Shown: positions 56,389-64,000 of the stretch, piece by piece
Layout of the letters: the number at the start of each line of letters is the position of its first letter
Numbering within the stretch: the stretch's first letter is position 1
Source of the DNA: Planctomycetota bacterium
GTDB lineage: Bacteria; Planctomycetota; J058; J103
Assembly (NCBI GenBank): GCA_026004615.1
Contig: BPJM01000002.1
Location: 310,001-374,000, forward strand
Direction of reading: 5' to 3'
DNA: 64,000 nt
The notes under the pieces: model-generated
Database searches by the model: none
What the model saw: only the letters and a program-made list of their open reading frames with translations
What the model was told of the DNA's origin: nothing
Position numbers and translations under genes: made by a program

Positions 56389-58584
56389 TCAACCGCCGCC
56401 GGTGTAGCGGTCGTACAGCGTCTCGATGTCCTCCGGCTCGCCGATGAACGTGATGCGGTCGCCTTCCTCGAGCACGGTGCCGCTGCGCGGCACCAGCACC
56501 TCGCTCCCGCGGCGGATCACCGCCAGCAGGCAGGTGTCGGGCTTGTCGATCTCGCGCACCCGCAGGCCGATCAGCGCTTCGGCGCGCGTGCCGCGGCGCA
56601 GCCACAGCGACAGGAACCGCTCGTCGCGCAACAGCGTCTCGCGCAGCTGCTGGGGGCGCTCGGCCCCGAGCCAGGCAGGGAGGAAGCCCTCCCGGCTCAC
56701 CGAACCGGCGATCTGCGCGAGCAGGCGCAGGTGCTGGCCGGGGTTGTCCGCCGGGCTGGCGAGGAAGATCAGCGCGTGCAGGCGCCCGGCCTGCGGGCGC
56801 GCGCGCGCATCCGGCTCGCCGCGGCTGGCGCTCCCTTCGCCGCCGGCTGCAGGGGCGGGATCGCTGCTCGTGCCGGGCAGCCGCATCCCCTCGCGGCAGC
56901 GGGCCAGCACCAGCTCGGGGTGCCGCGCCTCGGGCAACCTCACGTGCGGCAGCGCCACTCCCGGCGCGTGCAGGTCGGCCTCGCCGGGCAGGCGGGCGAC
57001 GAAGGCGGCGGCCATGGCGCGCGGATCGGCGGGGATGCGCTCGGACAGCAGCCGCGCCACCTCCAGCGCCACATCGGCGTAGCGCGCCTGGGCGCCGAGT
57101 TCGAGCGTGAACGCCCGCGCCACCACCTCGTCGTACGGATCCTCCTCCCGCAGTCCCTTCTCGCCCAGGATGCCGCGCAGCTCGATGTCGAGCCCCTCGA
57201 ACCGCCCCTTGCCCAGGCGCGCGAAGAGGTGGAAGATCGCGCCCGAGCGCACCACGCGCGGCGCCGCGTAGGAGACGTACCAGGCCACACAGGCCCCGCT
57301 CACCCCGAGCGTGAACAGCACCGGCAGCCAGCCCATCTCGGCGATCAAGAACAACGGCACCACCATGCCGGCGATCTGCATCCAGGGATACAGGGGCGAG
57401 CGGAACCCGGGGTCATAGGCGAGGATGCGGCTCTCCCGCATGACGATAACGGCCGCGCACACCAGCGCGAAGATCAGCAGCTGAAACGCGCTCGCCAGCT
57501 TGGCGACCGCCTCGACGTCGAGCAACAGCAGGAAGGCGGCGATCGCGCCCGCGGTCAGCACCGTGGCGAGGGTCGGAGTCCGGAAGCGGCCCAGGCGTCC
57601 GAGTCGCTCGGGCACCAGCCGGTCGCGCGCCATCGCCAGCACGTAGCGCGCGGCGCTCATGATGCCGGCGTTGGCGGTCGAGGCGAAGGCGGCGATGGCT
57701 GCGACCACCAGGGCGACCAGCGCGGCCTCCTGCGGCACCCAGCGCACGAACGCCTGCGCCGCGTCGGTGACCGGCGAGCGGCTCGCGCGGAGCTGCTCGG
57801 GCTCCAGCGTTCCCACCATGACCAGCACCCCGAGCACGTAGATCGCGATCGCGGTTCCCAGCGACAGGAACATGCCGAGCGGGATGTTGCGATCGGGGTC
57901 CTCGACCTCCTCGGCGATGCTCGCCACCTTGGTCAGGCCCATGTAGGAGACGAACACCATGCCGACCGTCGCCAGAAGCCCGTCGATCCCGAACGGCAAA
58001 AACGGCGACATGCGGGCGCGCACCGCCGGTCCATCCCACTGCCGCAGCACGTCCGCCAGCCCTTCGACGAGCCAGCCCACCAGGATGGCGATCATCACGG
58101 TGACCAGCAGCCGCTGCAGGCCGCTGGTCTGTCTGGCACCCAGGATGTTGAGCGCGGCGAACACGGCCGTGGCGCCAAAGGCGAGCGCGAGCACCGGCAC
58201 GTCCGGCAGGAACAGATCGAGATAGTAGCCGATGCCGAGCACCGCGAAGCCGCTCTTGAACACCAGGGCGAACCAGGTGCCCGCCCCGCCGATGGTGCCG
58301 AGCAGCGGCCCCATCGCGCGGTCGAGGAAGAAGTAGGCTCCCCCGGCCCGCGGCATGGCGGTGGCCAGCTCCGCCATGCTCAGCATGGCGGGCACGATCA
58401 GCAGCCCCGAGAGCAGGTAGGCCAGGATCACCGACGGTCCGGTGTGCGCCGCCGCGATGCCGGGCAGCAAGAAGAACCCCGAGCTGAACATGGCCCCGGT
58501 GGCGATCACATAGACGTCGAACAGCCCCAGCTCCTTTTTGAGCCGCCGGCTCTCCTCGAGCTGGAGCGGTCGTCTCCCGCTCAT
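56389..58584 (-). CDS. APC permease - PTS EIIA-like - RCK_C fusion
   Basis: 731 residues. The first 440 residues are an APC-superfamily amino acid permease with 12 helices (ATGAMFSSGFFLLPGIAAAH is the helix 1 break). Residues about 475-650 look like a PTS EIIA domain of the fructose/nitrogen type, with the conserved His in ALPHVRLPEA and HLRLLAQIAGSV, split by a low-complexity insert. The last 65 residues are a TrkA_C (RCK_C) domain (LIGLRVREIDKPDTCLLAVI, EGDRITFIGE). So a transporter carries two cytoplasmic control modules. Its start overlaps the antiporter stop (ATGA), so they form an operon. Confidence 0.85.
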   Translation of the reverse strand: MSGRRPLQLEESRRLKKELGLFDVYVIATGAMFSSGFFLLPGIAAAHTGPSVILAYLLSGLLIVPAMLSMAELATAMPRAGGAYFFLDRAMGPLLGTIGGAGTWFALVFKSGFAVLGIGYYLDLFLPDVPVLALAFGATAVFAALNILGARQTSGLQRLLVTVMIAILVGWLVEGLADVLRQWDGPAVRARMSPFLPFGIDGLLATVGMVFVSYMGLTKVASIAEEVEDPDRNIPLGMFLSLGTAIAIYVLGVLVMVGTLEPEQLRASRSPVTDAAQAFVRWVPQEAALVALVVAAIAAFASTANAGIMSAARYVLAMARDRLVPERLGRLGRFRTPTLATVLTAGAIAAFLLLLDVEAVAKLASAFQLLIFALVCAAVIVMRESRILAYDPGFRSPLYPWMQIAGMVVPLFLIAEMGWLPVLFTLGVSGACVAWYVSYAAPRVVRSGAIFHLFARLGKGRFEGLDIELRGILGEKGLREEDPYDEVVARAFTLELGAQARYADVALEVARLLSERIPADPRAMAAAFVARLPGEADLHAPGVALPHVRLPEARHPELVLARCREGMRLPGTSSDPAPAAGGEGSASRGEPDARARPQAGRLHALIFLASPADNPGQHLRLLAQIAGSVSREGFLPAWLGAERPQQLRETLLRDERFLSLWLRRGTRAEALIGLRVREIDKPDTCLLAVIRRGSEVLVPRSGTVLEEGDRITFIGEPEDIETLYDRYTGGG

Positions 58585-60479
58585 GCCGACGCCTCGGCCG
58601 GCAGTTCGCCCGCGCCGCTGCTGGCGGCGCTCGCGCTGGCGGTGGGCCGTGCCGGGCTCGCCGGGTCATCGGGCAGCAGCGCCGGCGGCAGGTTCTCGAT
58701 GCCCACCACGCGACCGGCAGGCAACCGCGCGCCGCGCTCGCTGACGAACGAGGGCATGCCGGTGCGGGCCTCGATGGTGATCAGCGGCCGGAAGTCGGTG
58801 CCGAGCCGCGCTCGCAGCGCCGGGGCCGTCTCGGGTGCGGCCAGCTCGTGGACCACGATGCGTGCGCCCTGGCGCAGCGCGCGGTCGAGCGAGGCCAGGG
58901 TGAACCGCTCGCCGAATGCCAGCGGCGAGCGCATGGCGGCACTCTCGTGCGCGATCAGATCGAAGCTGTGCTCGCCCGAGGGGAGCTGCAGCACGTGCTC
59001 GGCGCCGATGATCTCGCTCGCCAGGTGCGCCGCCAGACCGTTGACCTCGTCGTTGGTGGTGGCCGCCAGGTAGGCACCGGTCGCTTCCAGGTCGACATCG
59101 GCGTAGGTCGCCGGCGCCAGCGCGTCGCCCTCGTAGACCACCGCCCCGAGATCCTCGGCCGCGCGTGCCTTGCTCGGGCTGCGTTCGATGATGACGGTTT
59201 CGATCCCCGCGCGCTCCAGCGCCCGGGCCAGCGCGACGCTGAACGGAGTGGCGCCGGCGATCACGATATTGCGCCGCGGCGGTGCCAGCACCCCGAGCCA
59301 GGACCCCACCGGCCGCGCGAGCAGTCCCTGCACGGTGACGGTGGCGAGGATGACCAGGAACACCACCGGCACGATCGTCTCCGCGCCTGCGATTCCCTCG
59401 CTGACCAGACGGGCACCGAAGATGGAGGCGACCGAGGCGGCGACGATGCCGCGCGGCGACAGCCACGCCAGGAACAGCCGCTCCGGCCACCGCAGATCGG
59501 TGCCGGCGGTACAGACCAGCACGCACACCAGCCGCACCACCTGCAGCGCGGCCACGAAGAGAACGCCCCGCCAGCCGAGCGCCGCCATCTCTGCCGGCTC
59601 GAGGCTGGCGGCCAGCAGCACGAACAACACCGCGAGCAGCACCGTCGTCAGCTCACCCTTGAACCGCTCGATCTCCCCGAAGTGGGGTGGGGAGAGCGCC
59701 GCCAGCAGCACGCCGGCTACGACCGCTGCGAACAGGCTGGATTCGTGCTCCACCGTCTCGGCGCCTGCGGCTGCGGCCAGCATGACCGCGAGGGCGAACG
59801 GGGTGACCAGCTCCCGCGGCACCAGCTTCGGTGCCCGCAAACCCCCGTAGATCACGAGCGCGCCGAGGGCGCCGAACAGCGTGCCGTCGAGCGCCATCCA
59901 CAGATAGTCGAGCACCGCTGCTCCGATGGTGGCCTCGCCACCGCGGTGCACCGCGAGCAGGAAGTCGAAGGTGACGATGGCGGCGATGGCCCCGATGGGG
60001 TCGATCAGGATTCCCTCCCAGCGCAGGATCTCGCGCAGCCGCGCATTCGGGCGCACGTTGCGCAAGAGCGGCAGGACCACCGTCGGCCCGGTCACGATCA
60101 GGATCGCCCCGGTGAGCACCGCCACCGGCCAGCCGACCCCGAGCACCAGCCGGCAGGCCAGCGTGGCGCCGAACCAGGTGACCAGCGCCCCGAGCGTGAC
60201 CAGCCGCGTGATCGGCCCGCCATGGGCCTGCAAGGCCGGCAGGCGGAGCGAGAGGCTGCCCTCGAACAGGATCACCAGCACCGCGCCGAGCACGATCGCC
60301 TTGAGGCCGCTCGTGCCCAAAGCCGTGGGCCGCACCACACCCAGCAGGGCCGGCCCGGAGAGCATGCCGAACAACAGCAGCGGCACGATGGCCGGTACGC
60401 GCAACCGGCCGGCGACGAGGAAGGCCCCGAGGCCGATGGCGAGCGCGAAGCAGAAGGTCGTCAGCGCCTCGGCGGGCAT
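58581..60479 (-). CDS. CPA1-type cation/proton antiporter with TrkA_N-like domain
   Basis: 632 residues; ATG 60479 follows GAGGGGA. Twelve or so helices with TGPTVVLPLLRNVRPN (cation site region) and WEGILIDPIGAIAAI (ion-binding Asp), as in CPA1 antiporters with a KefC/NhaP-like layout. From about residue 405 a cytoplasmic NAD-binding TrkA_N domain follows (IVIAGATPFSVALARALERA, VVYEGDAL, AATTNDEVN), then an unassigned C-terminal stretch. It exchanges K+ or Na+ for H+ under nucleotide control. It is coupled to the APC-EIIA-RCK_C gene downstream. Confidence 0.9.
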   Translation of the reverse strand: MPAEALTTFCFALAIGLGAFLVAGRLRVPAIVPLLLFGMLSGPALLGVVRPTALGTSGLKAIVLGAVLVILFEGSLSLRLPALQAHGGPITRLVTLGALVTWFGATLACRLVLGVGWPVAVLTGAILIVTGPTVVLPLLRNVRPNARLREILRWEGILIDPIGAIAAIVTFDFLLAVHRGGEATIGAAVLDYLWMALDGTLFGALGALVIYGGLRAPKLVPRELVTPFALAVMLAAAAGAETVEHESSLFAAVVAGVLLAALSPPHFGEIERFKGELTTVLLAVLFVLLAASLEPAEMAALGWRGVLFVAALQVVRLVCVLVCTAGTDLRWPERLFLAWLSPRGIVAASVASIFGARLVSEGIAGAETIVPVVFLVILATVTVQGLLARPVGSWLGVLAPPRRNIVIAGATPFSVALARALERAGIETVIIERSPSKARAAEDLGAVVYEGDALAPATYADVDLEATGAYLAATTNDEVNGLAAHLASEIIGAEHVLQLPSGEHSFDLIAHESAAMRSPLAFGERFTLASLDRALRQGARIVVHELAAPETAPALRARLGTDFRPLITIEARTGMPSFVSERGARLPAGRVVGIENLPPALLPDDPASPARPTASASAASSGAGELPAEASA

Positions 60480-60709
60480 TCCCCTCGTACCGCGTTTCGG
60501 CCTGTCGGTGGCCGCGCGGCGACGCCGGGCGGCCGCCGGGGCGGTCGGCCCGCCGCGCCCGCGGCGCCCCCGGGTGGGGCACCCCGAACTATAGGGGCGG
60601 CGGTGACGCCGCGCAATCCCGCTCCGAAGCTGGCGGATTGCACGGTCCGGCGCTCTGGCGTACGCTTCTGGCACACTGCGACGTCGCCGGGCCGCGCCGG
60701 AGGTCGCCC

Positions 60710-62503
60710 TTGGGCTTCGACGCCGCCTTCACCCTGGGCGTGTTGCTGGTCACCGTGGTGCTGCTCGCGCTCGAGCGGTTCCCGGTCGAGCTGGTGGCGT
60801 TGCTCGGCTTTTTGGTGCTGGTCGCAGCCGGCGTGCTCACCCCGGATGAGGCGTATCAGGCCTTCAGCAACCCGGCTCCGATCGCCATCGCGGGCATGCT
60901 CGTCCTGTCGGCCGGTCTGGAGCGGACCGGCGCCATCGACCGGGTGGCGGATTTTCTGCGGCTGCATCCGGGTCGCAGCGAGCGGCACCTGCTGCTGCTG
61001 GCGCTGCCGGTGGTCATGCTCCTGTCGGCCTTCTTGAACAACACCCCCATCGTGGTGATGTTCACCCCGGTGTTGATGCGGCTGAGCCGCGAGCACGGCA
61101 CCAGTCCCGGCCGCGTGCTCATCCCGCTGTCCTATGCTGCCATCCTGGGCGGAACCTGCACGCTCATCGGCACATCGACGAACCTGGTCGTCGACTCCAT
61201 CCTGCAGGACCACGCGCTGCCCGCCCTCGGCATGTTCGAGTTCGCCCTGCTCGGGGTGCCGCTCGCCGCGCTGGGCCTGCTCTACATGCTGACGGTGGGG
61301 CCGCGGTTGTTGCCGCACGCCACCGAGCTGCCGCCGCCCGAAACGGCAGCACCCCGCGAGTATCTGGCCGAGCTGCGCGTCAGCGAGGGCTCGCCGCTGA
61401 TCGGCCAGCGGCTGCTCGCCGGGGTCTCGCCGCTGCCCCCAGGGGCGGCGGTGCTGGAGATCCAGCGCGAGGGGAGCCGGTTGCTGGATTCGCTCGACAG
61501 CGTGTTCTTGCGGAGCGATGACCGGCTGCTGGTGGCGGCGCCGCAGGAGTCGTTCCACGAGCTGCGCCGGCTCAAGGGGGTGAAGTTCCAGGAGGGGGCG
61601 GTCGGCCTCGGGGACGACGGGCGGCAGCGCGAGGCGATCGTGTTCCAGGCCATCGTCGGCCCCGGCTCGCGCGCCGAGGGCAGGACGCTGCGCGACTTGG
61701 AGCTGCGGCAGCGCTACGGCGCGGTGGTGCTGTCGGTGCACCGGCACGGCCGGCGGCTGGAAGGCAACCTGTCGGAGATCCCGCTCGCCTTCGGCGACAC
61801 GCTCACCCTGGTCGGTACCCCGGAGGCGCGCGAGCGGCTGCGGCTCGACCAGCAGTTCCTGTTGCTCGGGGATGTGGTCGCCTACTCGCGGCCGCGGGCA
61901 CACCGGCTGTGGCTGTCGGCGTCCATCCTGGCGGCGGTGGTGGTGGTGGCCGCGGTGGGGCCGTGGCCGCTGGCGATCGTGGCGCTGATCGGTGCGGTGC
62001 TGACCGTGCTGCTCGGCTGCCTGGAGCCGCGCGAGGCCTACCGGGCGGTCAACCTGCCGCTGCTGCTGCTGATCATCGGCATGCTCGGGATCGGCACGGC
62101 GCTCGAGAAGACGCACGCCGCGCGGCAGCTGGTGGACGCGGTCATCGGGCCGCTGCAGGCGCTGGGGCCCGAGCTGGGGCCGTTCGCGGTGCTGGCCTCG
62201 ATCGTGCTCATGACCTCGGTGTTGACCGAGTTCGTCACCAACAACGCCACCGCTGCGATCATGACCCCGATCGCGATCACCGCCGCCCACACGCTCCAGA
62301 TCCCGGTGACGCCGCTGGCGTTCGGGGTGGCGTTCGCCTCCTCGGCCGGGTTTGCCACCCCGGTCGGCTACCAGACCAATGCCTTCGTGTATGCCGCCGG
62401 GGGATACCGGTTCCGCCACTTCCTGCGGGCGGGGCTGCCGCTCAAGCTGCTGGTCTGGGTGGCGACGGTGCTGCTCATCCCGGTGTTCTGGCCGCTCAGC
62501 TGA
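60710..62503 (+). CDS. SLC13/DASS-family permease with two RCK_C domains
   Basis: 597 residues from TTG 60710, preceded by CCGGAGG at a good distance; earlier in-frame starts lack a site. The membrane part has SAFLNNTPIVVMFTPVL and, near the end, TEFVTNNATAAIMTPIA with FATPVGYQTNAFVY, the paired signature loops of Na+/sulfate-type DASS carriers. Between the two halves (about residues 210-385) sit two RCK_C domains (LRVSEGSPLIGQRLL..., AEGRTLRDLELRQRYGAVVL). It is divergent from the antiporter operon. Substrate likely sulfate or a related anion, not certain. Confidence 0.88.
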   Translation: MGFDAAFTLGVLLVTVVLLALERFPVELVALLGFLVLVAAGVLTPDEAYQAFSNPAPIAIAGMLVLSAGLERTGAIDRVADFLRLHPGRSERHLLLLALPVVMLLSAFLNNTPIVVMFTPVLMRLSREHGTSPGRVLIPLSYAAILGGTCTLIGTSTNLVVDSILQDHALPALGMFEFALLGVPLAALGLLYMLTVGPRLLPHATELPPPETAAPREYLAELRVSEGSPLIGQRLLAGVSPLPPGAAVLEIQREGSRLLDSLDSVFLRSDDRLLVAAPQESFHELRRLKGVKFQEGAVGLGDDGRQREAIVFQAIVGPGSRAEGRTLRDLELRQRYGAVVLSVHRHGRRLEGNLSEIPLAFGDTLTLVGTPEARERLRLDQQFLLLGDVVAYSRPRAHRLWLSASILAAVVVVAAVGPWPLAIVALIGAVLTVLLGCLEPREAYRAVNLPLLLLIIGMLGIGTALEKTHAARQLVDAVIGPLQALGPELGPFAVLASIVLMTSVLTEFVTNNATAAIMTPIAITAAHTLQIPVTPLAFGVAFASSAGFATPVGYQTNAFVYAAGGYRFRHFLRAGLPLKLLVWVATVLLIPVFWPLS

Positions 62504-63015
62504 GCGGCGGCCCGGCTGCGCCCGGGCCCGGCACCAGCGGCAGCACCGCCTCGTGGGGGGGCGCCGGGCGGCGCGAGCGCGGCGGCGGCCAGGTCATCGA
62601 GCACGAAGCCGTGCCGCTCCAGGAAGAAGCCGCGCTGCGCCGGGGATCGTCCGGTTCGAGCGCGACCCGCAGCTCCGTCAGCTCCGGGCGGCGGCGGGCC
62701 AGCTCGCGCACCGCCTGCAGCAGTGCGGTGCCGACCCCCGCGCCGGGGCTGCCGGGCGCCGAGAAAGACGAGCCGCAGCACCGGGGGCTCGGCCCGTACC
62801 ACCGCCAGCCCTGCCGGCTCGCTGCCGGGCACGCGCGCCAGCAATACCGCGGTCCGCGGGCAGCGCCAGCCACTCGGTCAGCCGCGCGCCCGCCCGCACT
62901 GCGGTCAGCCGCTCGGGGGGCTGCTTGTGGGCGAGCGCGGCGCGCGAGGCGTGGCCACCACCGCCGCTCGCTCGACCTCGCTCGCCGCCCGGTGCTGCCA
63001 GGGCACGACGCGCAT
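62496..63015 (-). CDS. GNAT acetyltransferase, several frame changes
   Basis: Read from ATG 63015 to the stop at 62496. The pieces of a small GNAT are all present but in changing frames: an N-terminal segment, PAGLAVVRAEPPVLRLVFLG, the acetyl-CoA loop GAGVGTALLQAVRELARRRP, LTELRVALEPDDP, and FFLERHGFVLDDLAAAAL. At least four single-base shifts are needed, one at a G7 run near 62554-62560. The 3' end overlaps the convergent SLC13 gene by eight bases. Substrate unknown. Confidence 0.6.
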
Positions 63016-63037
63016 GGGCCCGCGGCCTCCGCGCCGG

Positions 63038-64000
63038 CTACTTGATTCCCTCCAGGATCGTGATCAACGGCAGGAAGAGCGCCACCACGATGAAGCCGAC
63101 CGCACCGCCCAGCACCACGATGAGCAGTGGTTCCAGCACGCTGGTCAGGCTCTCCACCGCGACGTCGACATCGTCCTCGTAGGTTGTCGGCGACCTTGAT
63201 GAGCATCTTGTCCAGCTCTCCGGTCTCCTCGCCGAATGTCGACCATGTTCACGATGATGTCGTCGAACACCCCCGCTCGCCCCGAGCGGCCGGGCGATGG
63301 ACTCACCCTCGCGGATCGAGTTGTGCACGTCCTCGACCGCCTTGGTGACCACCGCGTTGCCGGTGGTCTCCTTGACGATGGCGAGCGCCTCCAGGATCGG
63401 CACGCCGGAAGCGACGAGCGTACCCAGGGTGCGGCAGAAGCGGGGCGATGGTGGACTTGCGGAGGATGGTGCCGAACAGCGGCATCCGCAGCTTGAAGCG
63501 GTCGACGAACATGCGCCCGCCTTCGCCGCGCACGACGAGCCGGTAGGCGAGCCACGCCACCACGGGCAGCGCGAGCAGGAGCAGGAAGTGGTCGGCGACG
63601 AAGTTGGAGAAGCCCTCGAGCATGGCGGTCGGCAGCGGGCGTTTGCAGCTTCATCTCGTCGAACATCTTGAGGAACTCGGGCACCACCCACTTCATGATG
63701 CCGGCGGAGGATCCCGGCCGCGACCACGATGACCACGACCGGGTAGATCATGGCGCCGATGACCTTCTTGCGCAGCCGCAGGCTCTTCTCCATGAACTCG
63801 CTCAGCCGTTCCAGGATCGTATCGAGCACCCCGCCCGCCTCGCCGGCCTTGATCATGTTCACGTAGAGCCGGTCGAAGATCTTGGGGTGCTTGCCGAGCG
63901 CGTCCGACAGGGTGGAGCCGCTCTCGACCTCGTCGGCGACCTCGGCCACGGCGTACTTGAGCACCGAGGGCTTCATCTGCCCTTCTAGGATGCGGAGCGA
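63038..64000 (-). CDS. PilC/GspF-type inner membrane platform protein, partial, many frame changes
   Basis: The C-terminal two thirds of a PilC/GspF family protein, running off the right edge. Diagnostic pieces include LSDALGKHPKIFDRLYVNMI, KAGEAGGVLDTILERLSEFM, MKWVVPEFLKMFDEMK, LGTLVASGVPILEALAIV and the C-terminal VLEPLLIVVLGGAVGFIVVA. The reading frame changes at least six times between about 63180 and 63720. It belongs to type IV pilus or type II secretion; the piece alone does not decide. Confidence 0.8.
   Translation of the reverse strand, partial: SLRILEGQMKPSVLKYAVAEVADEVESGSTLSDALGKHPKIFDRLYVNMIKAGEAGGVLDTILERLSEFMEKSLRLRKKVIGAMIYPVVVIVVAAGILRRHHEVGGARVPQDVRRDEAANARCRPPCSRASPTSSPTTSCSCSRCPWWRGSPTGSSCAAKAGACSSTASSCGCRCSAPSSASPPSPRFCRTLGTLVASGVPILEALAIVKETTGNAVVTKAVEDVHNSIREGESIARPLGASGGVRRHHREHGRHSARRPESWTRCSSRSPTTYEDDVDVAVESLTSVLEPLLIVVLGGAVGFIVVALFLPLITILEGIK

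Overview
The window is about 70% G+C or more, carries no phage or IS genes that I can recognise, and is almost fully coding. Gene content (RlmN, MaeB-type malic enzyme, TgpA/MoxR/DUF58 cluster, PilC/GspF, DUF4384 and FlgO-like lipoproteins, CCA-encoded initiator tRNA) points to a free-living, high-GC proteobacterium, most likely a gammaproteobacterium. That assignment is inference from gene families, not from a marker-gene comparison.

Layout. 1-4.7 kb: MoxR-DUF58-TgpA operon joined by GTGA overlaps, then a small membrane c-type cytochrome and a glutaredoxin-like protein. 4.8-16.5 kb: rlmN, a histone-H1-like tailed protein, a string of hairpins before a degenerate ComB-like gene, pyruvate kinase, a solitary DNA methyltransferase, several hypotheticals and an FHA-GAF histidine kinase. 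16.7-21.8 kb: three tandem trypsin-fold/PDZ proteins, of which only the third keeps the catalytic triad. 21.8-22.0 kb: one initiator tRNA with its own promoter and terminator.

22-43 kb is a signalling island. It holds an RND pump with a receiver (REC) domain fused to its C-terminus, its adaptor, a sigma54-activator-like AAA+ protein with a changed GAFTGA loop, a REC-cNMP-binding-CPBP protease fusion, a TPR-GAF histidine kinase, a Ser/Thr kinase with a formylglycine-generating-enzyme-like domain, a FlgO/DUF4384 protein, a lipoprotein, a caspase-like lipoprotein, and a separate REC plus cNMP-binding histidine kinase pair. The last pair looks like the front half of the REC-cNMP-CPBP protein cut in two and attached to a kinase instead of a protease. 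I regard this island as the most likely undescribed system: two-component input, cyclic-nucleotide-like sensing, and proteolytic outputs (CPBP, caspase-like) at the membrane.

43-54 kb: secreted nuclease, a ZIP-permease fusion, malic enzyme, gamma-glutamyltranspeptidase, a metallo-beta-lactamase-fold hydrolase, a stretch with only small ORFs, a cyclophilin-parvulin-parvulin fusion and an aminotransferase. 55-62.5 kb: ion and solute transport cluster (MscS channel, APC-EIIA-RCK_C permease, cation/proton antiporter-RCK, SLC13-RCK_C). 62.5-64 kb: a GNAT and a PilC/GspF gene, both broken by many frame changes.

Quality note: malic enzyme, the hydrolase, the RND pump and the adaptor each contain one or two single-base frame changes, mostly in G/C homopolymers, and the last 1.5 kb has many. 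This looks like unpolished sequence rather than gene decay.
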